This document shows, piece after piece, positions 22,281 to 32,679 of a stretch of DNA of 64,000 nucleotides. A program made the translations under genes and the position numbers. Source of the stretch: Rotaria socialis (taxonomy: Eukaryota > Rotifera > Eurotatoria > Philodinida > Philodinidae); contig CAJNYU010002382.1 in assembly GCA_905331475.1 (NCBI GenBank), positions 62,001 to 126,000 on the forward strand, given 5' to 3'. Below the pieces are notes generated by a model. The model was not told where the DNA came from. It saw only the letters and a program-made list of their open reading frames with translations, and ran no database searches. Each line of letters starts with the position of its first letter. Position 1 is the stretch's first letter.

Positions 22281-22838
22281 CAGGGGGGTACAGTGATGTT
22301 TCAAAAACCAAATTTTTTCCAGAATTATTCACAATATATATAAATCCACTCAGTTTTTAACGCTAATTCTGAATCTGATATTAGCTTTGAACCAAATTGT
22401 AGTTTTCTAACGAAACATTACTTGCAAAAGGTCTCAAAATACGCAAAAAAACTGCATCGAGAAAGCAAATTGCTTATATACGTATGTCTCAGATGATCAG
22501 TAGTGTTTTGGGGTTTTCCAAATGACTGGTTTTGTAGGTAATCAAAAGGACTATCGAAAGGTTAAAACCCGAACTCGATAGCTATTAATATAAGGTGATT
22601 TATTAGGAAAATACTGATGCCTGTATCTATCATATATCTTTTATAGATTCATGAGGTTGTTTACGATCGTAATCCCGCTAGATACAAACGCAAATCCATT
22701 CAAAAATAACTCTTCTTACCCAGTTTTCCAAGCTGAACACGAATCTGAACTCAATTTCTGTGATTTCGAAAGATATTATATAACTCTGAGAGTAGAGTCA
22801 ATGATCACCGGATATGGTCGCATACAGTATGGCCCATG
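22281..22838. other. Repeat-like intergenic sequence
   Basis: No gene recognised. The 63-codon open frame at 22651-22842 has no motif. The stretch lies between two transposon-like segments and is probably old mobile DNA. Confidence 0.35.
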
Positions 22839-23000
22839 CTAGCTTATTACGCCGGCGTTTTTTCCTTGCAATCTATTATTATTATTAAACTGTCTAAAAT
22901 ATTCATCCTTGAGCGCACTAAGGAACTGCCCCTTAGGCCCTGCGGATGCCCTCTTTTTGTCCCGTAGAACGCGGCGAGGAGTTAGTTCCAGTAGTTTTAT
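22839..23000 (-). pseudogene. Short coding relic, G+C-rich, probably from a mobile element
   Basis: On the minus strand a 53-residue frame (opening after a TGA at 23001-23003) contains LTPRRVLRDKKRASAGPKGQ and LSALKDEYFRQFNNNN and ends at TAG. The codons are notably richer in G+C than in neighbouring host genes. It lies 45 bp downstream of, and on the same strand as, the OTU exon, so both may be remnants of one element. Family not recognised. Confidence 0.25.
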
Positions 23001-23044
23001 TCATTCGCATAAACTTCTTCGCTTTAGCTGAATTGTGTTTCTTT

Positions 23045-23524
23045 TCATAAACTCATGTTAATTATGTCAAAGTGTGGTACAAATTGTTGAGGATTATGTC
23101 GAAAAGGTGAAAGAGCATCATCATGACTACCATTATAGTAAATACAAAGCCCTAGTTTATCCTTATCGGAATTGTATCCTATACATTTTAGATGACCACC
23201 TGCTGTTTCTTTAATAAACCGATCGACTAGTTCCTGTAAACTAATACTCGATGAAATATAATGCCTATTTTTTGGATCGTTGTTTAACTGAATATATGAA
23301 TACATAGGATGAGATAGAGCCATAGAAAGCGTCTGAATTTGAACTTCTCCACCCCATATTGTATCCATAGCAGCTCTTTTCAACTGTTCTTCAAATGAAT
23401 AGTGCAATACTTTACAAAGTGTTTGGAAATAATCACTATTATTGATCATTGCATTAACTGCCAATAATCTCATCGAATGTGTTAGTTTTTCAGATCCACT
23501 ATTTATTTTTTTAATAATATCAGA
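23045..23524 (-). pseudogene. C-terminal half of an OTU-domain cysteine peptidase
   Basis: OTU peptidases cleave ubiquitin chains. They also occur in some eukaryotic transposons. The exon opens at an acceptor-like site (ATATATCAG) and is open for 159 codons to a TAA. It shows the second half of an OTU fold: MRLLAVNAMINNSDYF, IWGGEVQIQTLSMALSHPMY (the WGG..E..ALS signature), YSYIQL, and the C-terminal PHFDI with the likely catalytic His. The first half, with the DGNCLF-type catalytic Cys loop, should come just before this exon, but I cannot find it up to 23756. As visible, the protein lacks its nucleophile, so this is a truncated copy or the last exon of a gene with a distant upstream exon. 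Confidence 0.55.
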
Positions 23525-23629
23525 CTGATATATTCAATGAGTTGTATATATTTCATTTTATTCTTATGCATTTTTCTTCTCATCAAATCCGAAATGAAAC
23601 TGACTAGAGCAAGATATACAACACGCATG

Positions 23630-23756
23630 TCATTGTAGCAAAAAACAAGACCTTGCTATGACCAATTTCAAAGCTTGAGAATGCGATTGATTCTGTTTTT
23701 GAGCAAATAAAAAACAAATTGAATATCCCTTGTCATTTTTTGAAGTACACATAACA
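23630..23756 (-). pseudogene. Possible MULE-transposase-like relic
   Basis: On the minus strand a short frame reads MCTSKNDKGYSICFLFAQKQ then SHSQALKLVIARSC before a stop. This resembles the core of Mutator-like (MULE) transposases, where a phrase such as 'T..GKG.PI.F......' precedes a helix. It lies 105 bp upstream of the OTU exon in the same direction. The resemblance is weak and is my own pattern judgement. Confidence 0.2.
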
Positions 23757-24565
23757 CTGATTTAAATCCGAGGTGATCGCATAGTCTGAGTTAAGATGTG
23801 GCTATTTTTTGCACATAGAAAAAAGAATTTTATATTGCAGCAATTTTGTTCTAAGAAGAATCATAAGTAATCAGTGTAAGACAAATAATGTAGCGTAGTG
23901 AACGAATTTTCTCTAACTCTAATAAATTAACAAAAAAAAATAAAATCGCTTTACAAATCTATTAGACTGAGGAAATAATGGATGATTGTGAACAATGGGG
24001 ACTGATCATATAATTTAATTTTAAAAAAATGTGAGAGATACACAAATAACGGTAAACATTTAAAATTTTCTTGATTCGTCATTGATTTTCTTCTTTTTTG
24101 AAAATGTATATTTTAAGAAAATCAAAGAATTTCAAATCATATAACGTTTAAAATCTTTCAGCTTTCTGAAAAAGTCGATTTTTCAAAAGATAGAATTTAT
24201 AAAAAATTTACAGTGTAGATCAGATTGCTGAAGACAACAATATAACTATAGTTAATTGTTGTTTCTCTTGAGGATAAAATCTTACTCTATACATTTGAAA
24301 ATTTCCAATTTCTATCTTATTGAATATCATATTTCCTAGAATATCTTTCACTAATACACTATAATGTATTTTCCAGTTTACAGTGTATATAATTGCAAAC
24401 AACAAAAAAAAGAGCATTAGATTTCTATATCTTCCGGTAGAGAAAAAACTTATTCTGAGGAATTCCTAGCAAAAAAAAGAAAGAATGATCTACTCAAAGA
24501 ATTTTACTCGATACCCGAGAGAGAGAGAAAGATCTCCTTTTATTCTTATACGTTTTCTCTTCTAG

Positions 24566-24621
24566 TTAATATTCCTGCTAATGCTACATGGAAGCAGAAC
24601 GGAGTGACTATTGCTGGAGGT
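24566..24621 (+). CDS. NHL-repeat protein, one exon cut by an assembly gap
   Basis: After a strong acceptor (TTTTCTCTTCTAG ending at 24565) the frame reads INIPANATWKQNGVTIAGG and runs into the N gap. The phrase 'ATW..NG.T.AGG' is the start of the six-bladed NHL beta-propeller in the large bdelloid family of secreted or membrane NHL-repeat proteins. In that family it is followed by repeats containing 'NHRI.QW' motifs. Only 18 codons are visible, and the remaining exons would be in the 398-nt gap or missing. The sequence after the gap (25020-25097) is open but shows no NHL motif. Function in this family is not established. NHL propellers generally bind proteins or carbohydrates. Confidence 0.55.
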
Positions 24622-25019
24622 NNNNNNNNNNNNNNNNNNNNNNNNNNNNNNNNNNNNNNNNNNNNNNNNNNNNNNNNNNNNNNNNNNNNNNNNNNNNNNN
24701 NNNNNNNNNNNNNNNNNNNNNNNNNNNNNNNNNNNNNNNNNNNNNNNNNNNNNNNNNNNNNNNNNNNNNNNNNNNNNNNNNNNNNNNNNNNNNNNNNNNN
24801 NNNNNNNNNNNNNNNNNNNNNNNNNNNNNNNNNNNNNNNNNNNNNNNNNNNNNNNNNNNNNNNNNNNNNNNNNNNNNNNNNNNNNNNNNNNNNNNNNNNN
24901 NNNNNNNNNNNNNNNNNNNNNNNNNNNNNNNNNNNNNNNNNNNNNNNNNNNNNNNNNNNNNNNNNNNNNNNNNNNNNNNNNNNNNNNNNNNNNNNNNNNN
25001 NNNNNNNNNNNNNNNNNNN
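24622..25019. other. Assembly gap (398 N)
   Basis: All N. It interrupts the NHL-repeat exon, and repeated NHL blades may have caused the break. The real size is unknown. Confidence 0.95.
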
Positions 25020-25855
25020 AAATTGTGTCGTTTTGAAAATATTTATGATTTAAATGGAAAAATAAAATTTTGTATTATTTTCATAAAAATATTTTAGTAA
25101 ATTGAAAATAAATTTTTAGTAAAATAAAGGGTGTGAGTGTGTGCATGTTGTGTGATGGATTCATCTGTCATACACTCATCGCTGGGAGCAGTGCCTCTGG
25201 TTATCATTATTCTCTTCTCTCTCTCTTTCGCGTACACATATAAATACCCTTGTTCAACTGTTGTTCTTCAGTCATTCTTGACTCAATCTTCTTCTCCTAT
25301 CCTTTTCATCCTTTTATCGTTGTAATCCTTGTATAATATATAAAAGCATGAACTACAAGTAACTCAAAACCGTTACATGTTGTTCATTCCGTCATAGTCT
25401 TATCGATACTCAAACAAACATCCCNATCTGCTTCAGAGTTGAACTCGGTCGCAAGTGAAAAACAAGTTTCTGTTCAATTTTACTGCGAAGCGCCAAGTTG
25501 GATTTCCGGATTTTTGTGACATAAGGCTTCTAGAGATCACACGGAACCTATGTATTCTGATGTTCTCAGTGAATATGCATATTATTTCCTGGATGATATT
25601 GATACAAACAACTGTCGCTTGTTCTTGACGGCATAAATCTTAAAAAATGACTTGCGCCTAAAATTATTTTTGCTCTAAGCCCGATTTTGAACAATTATTC
25701 CTCTGATAAAAGAATATAAGGTAGTAATTAATATTTATTATTGAATAAAATATAAATGAAAAATATTTCGAAGTGGAAATCCAATGTATTTATTGACTTT
25801 CTTATTTAAAAAAATACGTTGTCGAAGCGATTTAAATAGAATGCTTTTGTTTTGT
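25020..25855. other. Intergenic, no gene seen
   Basis: No recognisable gene. One ambiguous base lies at 25425. The part nearest 25856 is the 3' flank of the cathepsin B gene. Confidence 0.4.
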
Positions 25856-27235
25856 TTAAGTAAGCTTTGGTGCACCAGCAACAATACTGCTTTCGATACC
25901 ACATTCATCTGAACCACGAAGGATTTTAAAGAAACCTTTATCACCCCAATCTTCATTCCATGCTAAAACAAAAACAATCATACTTATAATAGTAAAATAA
26001 TTGTCATGATACTTACAATTAGCAACAATCCAATAGGGTGTTGAATTTTCTACACCCCAACCAAGAATCTTCACAGCTGAAAATAAAAACAGAAGATTTT
26101 CTCACACTTAAGAAACACAATCAAAATCAACACAAAAATCTTACCATGACCACCAAGAAAATCACCAGCTGTATATTTATAAACACCTGATTTGTAAGCA
26201 AGAAAATCTTCATAGACAGAGAACGCTGCTTCAACAGGTCCATTGGTCATAATTTCTGTTTGAATTTGTTCTTGATTTGATCGAACTGAATAAACGCTTT
26301 CACCATGATGCTTATCTTGTGTATATGGTGTTGGATAACCATCGATACATTTATGAGTACATTTTGGAGTTGGCTCTTCTCCTTGACACTAATTATAAAA
26401 CGACACAGTATATCAACAGAATTTCAAACCAATCATTACTTACGGGAGGAAGAGTTCCATTCACACTTAAAGAAAAAGAAAAGAAGATATTTATTAATCT
26501 AGACGGTAGCATTTTCAAACATACTGATGATCACAGGATGGAAGGGTGTATGGTTCACAACCTTGTTTTGTATTATAATTACCACCCGAAACTAATCCAG
26601 TAAATCTATAATGATTCCAAGCTGCTACTGGATAACCTCCATTACAGCCTTCACCACACAATAGACAACATGCTAAAATATTTTATAGCACTTTTTAAAA
26701 TAAAATCGAAGCAAACACTATTGAACATACAAACAAGATCTTCTGCTGAAATATGCACACTCTGTGCTCCTTTTGATGCAATGCAAATACGGTCGGACAT
26801 AGCTTCAACTGCACCAAAAGCCCAACAGCTACCACAACTAGCAATATAAAAAAAATTCATGTCACTTTAGCGCATATATGAGTTTCAATTCTATAAAACT
26901 GACCTTCCTTGATCACGTACTTCTTTAATTGATTGACAATTAGGCCACTGATCACGTGCATCGAAATTGTCTGGTAAATCATTCGGTATATCATGCACAA
27001 GTGGATCAAGATGTTTTACTTGCGTAAAATGCTCTGGTAGAACACCCATTAATCGTTTTATTGCATCTTTTGACCATGGCATAAATTTGGATGGTGCAGC
27101 TTTCCATGTTGATTGAACGGTATTTATTCCAGAAATAAATTCCTCTGATAATGATGTTTTTTTCGAATTTTTAATATTACGACTGTAAACAGTCGATAAA
27201 GCAAGACACACTATCAAACAAATACGAAGATGCAT
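25856..27235 (-). CDS. CTSB: Cathepsin B-like cysteine protease
   Basis: A lysosomal or digestive papain-family protease. Seven exons on the minus strand join in phase: 27235-26904, 26837-26731, 26672-26525, 26465-26444 (only 22 nt), 26388-26145, 26076-26017 and 25962-25856. They give 339 aa, the usual cathepsin B length. A signal peptide ([18 protein letters not shown]) and propeptide precede the mature enzyme at about [14 protein letters not shown]. The catalytic residues are C115 in [11 protein letters not shown]284 in [11 protein letters not shown] and N304 in ANSWNEDWGD. The occluding-loop pair H195-H196 (SCDHH), which makes cathepsin B a dipeptidyl carboxypeptidase, is present. The GCNGGYP motif and paired cysteines are normal. 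Introns are 54-66 nt except one of 68 nt. The gene looks fully functional. Confidence 0.95.
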
Positions 27236-28456
27236 CGTAGTCGTGCGAAAATGAAAACTGAAATGAAACCGAACTTTTATTTTTTCATCTTAGATAAACT
27301 AATAGTCTTTTTTTCTTTTTTAAAAATAATAATTATTTACCTATTCTCTTCATAGATAAAAAATATCTTAAACAACTTAATGTTTCTTATCGTTTGTTAA
27401 GAAAAAAATCAAACAAAACGAAAAAAAAAAAATTTTATCGCATAAAGTTGAATTTAAAGTGGAAAAAATATACGTTGTAAACCTTATAGATATTCAGTGG
27501 TAAAGATCACACAAACTTTTCCGCTCATGAATAGTTGAAACATATTAGATTAAGAATATTTTACATTATAAAAATAATGGTAAGTTTATACCATTTCTTG
27601 GTACCTCTATCAAGGAATACTCAGTCGTTCATGAAAAGCTACGTATGAATATGAATGAGTACGAGCTTTCATTGTTTTCTCATCCTATCCCACACAACCA
27701 CGTCCATCAGTCATGCACAACTGAATTTCTTCACGAGAAGAGTTATCAAACATTGTGATTTAATTTTAATAACATTTGTTTTTAATCTATAGAGAGCATT
27801 CAAATGATAAAGTGACGATTTTTCCATTAGCTTTCAACTTTTCGATGGTTTCTTTTTTATTATATAGATATGAATCCATAGGTTGATTATTCGTAACACT
27901 GATACATACTAATAGCATGAATTTCGAAGAAAAATACTTGTTTCATTTCAGTCAGACGAATCCATTGATCCTTGCTTAAATGATCGAGCTCATCATATAT
28001 GTTGATAAAATAATTCTCTCTAGATCACATGTCAAATCAAAACAATAAAACGATGTCACGTAAGACAGAAATGCTTGAAAAATATAAATACGTATGTATT
28101 AATCATTTAGAAATACAAAGTTGTACGTTGGCTCAAACAGAGCTTCATACATAGATATTGAATATATTACTTCTGACGACCTATGAAGCACGATTTATTT
28201 CATCTGCTATTCATGCAGGATTGGTTCACAGAGCACAAAACTTCGAAAGATACAGACTATGTGATTTTTCTTGATTCAAATATTTACGTTGTTACACGTT
28301 TGTGTTCTCTTTCATTCGTTTCAAGTATTCGATTTAAATGAAAATTTATTCTTAAACATTGACTAGATATATTGAATTCTACGGATAATTTATTAGAAAA
28401 ACAAAAACTGAAAATAGTTGTCTCTTCAGAAATAGTAACTTCATACTCAAATAGTA
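27236..28456. other. Intergenic, no gene seen
   Basis: Contains the promoter side of cathepsin B and the 3' side of the SET gene. A poly-A run lies near 27421. Nothing else recognised. Confidence 0.4.
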
Positions 28457-29062
28457 TCACGATTTTTGTGCTTGTTCTTGATGTAGTTTTCGAATTTTTC
28501 GCTTGATATAATCACCCGAATACTGTTCATATTTCTTTTGCCACTCAGGATCACGCCAAAAATCATATTTTAATTCGCCAACACAATTGTATGTACCACA
28601 TTTGCAAACAAAATTTGTTGATAAAGTTGTTTCCGAATCTAAACAACCATAATGATAAGTAAGTTCTTCACCTGGATTTATATCTCGAATAGCCATCACA
28701 GTAAATTCATCATCAGTTGCAAATCCACAATTTGGATCACATGAATGATTGAAGAAAACACATTCATCTGTAAGCTCCTGTGTAACATAATTCCGTGGTA
28801 CATGGAACAAATCATCATCAAGCATGTACGTATACGATAGGATAAAATCATTTGATTCAGGATACTTCTCAATTAACGCAAGTACCTCTGTTCGGCTCAT
28901 TTTATTACGAGGATCATCCAATGGATAGTAACTACACATGGACATGTCACATTCAATGACTAATTCGCCACGTCGGATTGGTTCTAGAGCAACAACACCA
29001 CGTTGGCTATGGCCATATTTTGATGCCAAATCACGCACTTCTAACTTTTTGAGAAAAGGCAT
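28457..29062 (-). CDS. SET-domain protein (predicted protein-lysine methyltransferase), single exon
   Basis: SET enzymes transfer methyl groups from S-adenosylmethionine to lysines. The 201-aa frame starts at ATG 29062. A longer frame upstream has no ATG, and an acceptor-like CTCTATAG lies between, perhaps a 5' UTR intron. The domain order is an N-terminal SET part (RGVVALEPIRRGELVIECD), an insert, then the pseudoknot motif FFNHSCDPNC (N105, H106, C108), GEELTYHYG (Y136, Y138), and a post-SET cluster CKCGTYNC (C153, C155, C160). The unusual tail is KYDFWRDPEWQKKYEQY. No pre-SET, Zn-binding or chromatin-reader domain is present. Small stand-alone SET proteins with this tail recall fungal, oomycete or bacterial examples more than animal histone methyltransferases, so horizontal transfer is possible. 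That is inference. The catalytic motifs are complete. Confidence 0.8.
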   Translation of the reverse strand: MPFLKKLEVRDLASKYGHSQRGVVALEPIRRGELVIECDMSMCSYYPLDDPRNKMSRTEVLALIEKYPESNDFILSYTYMLDDDLFHVPRNYVTQELTDECVFFNHSCDPNCGFATDDEFTVMAIRDINPGEELTYHYGCLDSETTLSTNFVCKCGTYNCVGELKYDFWRDPEWQKKYEQYSGDYIKRKIRKLHQEQAQKS

Positions 29063-31464
29063 TATTGCAGAATAAGATACTATAGAGATGAGCACAAAAG
29101 CAAATCTAAAACAATGCCAGTAAATAATCTTAAATCAGGTGATATCATCAGAGTATCTTTTAAAATAGAATCAATACTGGATTATCATTTAGTTTTTTGG
29201 TTCTTATTCGCACATTGGGAAAGATCTTGTGTTCCTAATTCATCCAGTCAGATTCTTCTATGATTCTTGCAATAATTTGATGTTTCAAGAGGTTTGCCTT
29301 ACACATCCTCTTGATTAGTCGAATTTAATAGAAAAATATAAAATAAAAATGAAGAAATGAGTAGAATTGGTCCACGAATGATGAGTTCGGGAGAACTATA
29401 TACGAGTTTCCGCGTGTGTATAGCACATCAGTTTTGCGCTTATTCTCAAGTATAAATACAACTCTTTTCGTGGAAATTTACTAATTATTTGTTTTCGAGA
29501 AAACACTTTCATCCGTACTACTTAGAATGCTATTTTGTAAGTAACTAATGAAGAGTCAATTATTTTGAAATAACTTTAGGTTATGAAAATATGCATAGTT
29601 TTGTGTTTTTCTTTTTAAAAGTAGACAGCAGAACTGTATTTTGTTGAATTGTGAAAAGAATGAAGAAAATTGAGCGAGATGCATGCACTTATATGTGAGA
29701 CCATTTCTGATACAAAGAATATCCATGCGATGGTACTGCACTTTACTATCTGTCTCCTTATCATACTATTATATCGTTGACATCAAAAGTGTATGATCAT
29801 ATACACACTTGGGTAACATGAGAAAAGGAGAATCTACAAGTAAAAGAGAGAATAATCAAGAAGATCAAGATTGTTCACAATACATAACCAAACCAAAAAA
29901 GAACAATACATCATATGAGAAGGAGAGATGGTAAGACGAGATTAAGCACCATATACATATATATATATTGCCACACTGTAATGCTATTTATACGTAATAA
30001 TTTGGTTTGATAATTGTAGACATTTGCTGAATAAATTATTATTATAGAATCGTATTCGAAACTCGTACCCTTTTTCACGTGCCATCACTAAAATTTTATC
30101 ACTAGACTATTCGATTCAATTTTTCTGTATTGAAAGAAATCAGTGTGCTAGCTTATAATATGAAGTACTGTCCGATAATCGATATGCCTTCATATATTTT
30201 CATGTGAGATGATATTTTATTGAATTCTTTTTTTTTTGGCAAATTATTCTGTATAAATAAACTATCGACAATAATAATAATGCGTAGCTTATACAAAAAA
30301 AACAATAAATATCCATTAAGTAGCTTAAATTATGGAATTTTTGCAAAACTATTCATGAGAACTAACTTTTGCCATATATTAACTGTATAAACATTAATAT
30401 CTGGTATAGAATAACAGAAAAAAAGCAAACGACTTGAACTAAAACTCTCACCATTTGTTGAGACACAAGTTTGAATGTCTTCATACTTCGCAAATGTAAA
30501 AGTGTGCCGATAAAAATATTATGGTTAAAATAAAGATAAGGCCTATCAGATAGTGTGGCAGGGTAAAACGCACGCAGATTGAATAATGAGTGTGATGTGA
30601 AAAATGGATTTCTAGGTAACTAAGTTTTAATATCCATCTCATATTTTAACAGGAACATGTAGAATTCCGCTACACTATTAATTTGAAAAATATTTGACGG
30701 TAACAGTAGAGAACATATCGAGTTTATATAGTGTTATTCTAGTGAATTTTGATGATGTGGGTACGAATTTGTATTCGAAAATAGACTGTGAATCAAAGTT
30801 TATATGCATTTACTTGTATATCCCACATTCACACTATATACAGCTTGTTTCTATGACTTCAAACATTGATTACATACATAGGAATTACTGGTTTATTTAA
30901 TGTACTATGGTGTGAATAATTTTTATATGTCTGCTAGTTACTATTTGACTTTCATAACGAGAGAACGTTGGAAATTTCTGCAGAACAATATTATTGCGAA
31001 TGTTTGTCTATCGATGGAGCAACAGAATTGCATTCTTTTTTAAAACAGAAGGCAAATACAAAGCAATGACTGTAGTTTTCCTTTTGTTTACAAAGAACAC
31101 ACTGGAAAAAATAGATTATTACATCTGTATTTATGCATATGCTCATCTCGCTTAAGATTCATTTTCATTACATATAAATACGTTGATAATAAATATTAAC
31201 GAAAAGTTACGAAACGAAGAAAAGTTTATTTTCAATGAAAATATTAATATCTATTTGCAAGCAGTCAAAATGATATCTGAGACAAAGAATTATTCTCAAT
31301 AAGTAAATTTAATAGGTTTTATCATAGATCGATTTATTAAGTCAGTGTTGATATTATCATGCACTGTGTAATCAATCGATACAAAAACATTATTTAGAAT
31401 CTTTTTTCTATGTATGCTAGTAATGCCAATGTAACGCTTGATTGATGCATAATACGTAGCTTGT
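29063..31464. other. Intergenic, no gene seen
   Basis: 2.4 kb without recognisable coding sequence. A short AT dinucleotide run lies near 29953-29969. Short open frames (for example 30694-30900) lack motifs. Confidence 0.4.
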
Positions 31465-32679
31465 TTAAGGACAGCCTATATAAAAATCTCCATCTAAAAT
31501 GTCGTTGACTGCCACTCTAGTAGTTAATACAATCATCCATTTCTCAATTTGACCTGGCATTCGAAGATAAATTCTACGTGTATTTCTTACATAAACGGTG
31601 TCATACTTTCCATCTCCAAATCCAAAATAATCATTAAGCTTGAGATTTACGTCATTATCACGTGTGAATATTCGTCCTAAATTAAGACGAACACATATAA
31701 TCGCGTCTGCAGAAGAATTATTCAGTGCTTGACATGAACGTGTAAAAAAGATACTTTGCTTAAGATGTAAATAATCTTTGAATTTGCTATCATTAGTATC
31801 ACCATAAGGAAATCCATTTTTGGCAATATCTAATGCTTCTGCTGCAGTAGTCTCATAAAAAGCAATAAACGATTTTTTTTGTTTATCAGATAATGTTGCT
31901 AAATCAATTTCATTTTCTACGTCAAGTGTATGATACAACAAATGATGATGAAGACTGATTGATTTGCACTTGTTTCTGTTTTCACATCTTGAATGTCGAA
32001 AACCATCGGCATTTTGATCATTTAATAACGAATGATGTATAAAACCAAGATGGCGTCGATGCGTTTTTTCTACCGGTTTCAGACTATCATCGGTATAAAT
32101 TGCGTTCGGACTACTTTTATTCCCTTTATCAGTCGGATTATAACTCCATAAACGGAAATAGTGTACAAATTCAGCCATAGTACCTGATACAGTTGATACT
32201 AGAGCAAAAGCAGCAATGACAGTGTATGCCGTACATTCGGATTTAAAACGAGCCGAACAAGAAGCACCAATAACGAAACAAATAAATTTTAAGAGAACAG
32301 AACAAACAATAAAAATAAGACGCATGAGTAGTATAGTTTGTGGACGTTCATTGTGGCAATCAAGTCGGATGCATGTCATAGTCCCAAAACGCCATATACT
32401 TTGGAAAGAATGTCGGTTCTGTTCTAACGGCCTAACACAATGACGCATTATCACATAAATAATATCAGATGCTATTATTGGTACTGATGCAATCAAATCA
32501 AATAATAGAATAGGTACAAGAAAACCCATAGTATCAGTAATACCTTTCGAAATGTCATTACTTACAAGACTTAACCGAATGATAAAAAATATCAGATCGA
32601 TTACATGAAAAATGATCATCGTTTTGTATCGTACTGTATCATTATAACAATTTATGGGACTACGAAAATTACAACGCAT
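31465..32679 (-). CDS. 4-TM protein with degenerate PARP-like ADP-ribosyltransferase domain
   Basis: This is a single-exon frame of 404 aa. Four hydrophobic helices occupy roughly residues 20-40, 52-78, 117-140 and 150-172 in a compact N-terminal bundle. A linker with HSRCENRNKC leads to a C-terminal domain (about 268-388) that aligns by eye with the PARP catalytic fold: FIAFYETTAAEALDIAKNGF, SIFFTRS, AIICVRLNLGRIF, YDTVYV, and RRIYLRMPGQIEKWMIVL. Compared with the paralogue at 34337-35518, the H-Y-E triad positions are Y275, F311 and R369, so transferase activity is unlikely. It may act as a binding-only or regulatory partner. The two genes lie head to head 1.66 kb apart. Related features are the shared CIR.(D/E)C motif after helix 2, FVHYFRLW / YLHHYRIW after helix 4, and HSRC before the domain. 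No named family is known to me. Confidence 0.7.
   Translation of the reverse strand: MRCNFRSPINCYNDTVRYKTMIIFHVIDLIFFIIRLSLVSNDISKGITDTMGFLVPILLFDLIASVPIIASDIIYVIMRHCVRPLEQNRHSFQSIWRFGTMTCIRLDCHNERPQTILLMRLIFIVCSVLLKFICFVIGASCSARFKSECTAYTVIAAFALVSTVSGTMAEFVHYFRLWSYNPTDKGNKSSPNAIYTDDSLKPVEKTHRRHLGFIHHSLLNDQNADGFRHSRCENRNKCKSISLHHHLLYHTLDVENEIDLATLSDKQKKSFIAFYETTAAEALDIAKNGFPYGDTNDSKFKDYLHLKQSIFFTRSCQALNNSSADAIICVRLNLGRIFTRDNDVNLKLNDYFGFGDGKYDTVYVRNTRRIYLRMPGQIEKWMIVLTTRVAVNDILDGDFYIGCP

Noticed and set aside
22651..22842. 63-codon open frame on the plus strand
   Set aside because: No motif, lies inside repeat-like sequence between transposon relics.
25137..25325. 62-codon frame with hydrophobic segment after the large gap
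   Set aside because: Simple T/C-rich sequence, no splice or family evidence.
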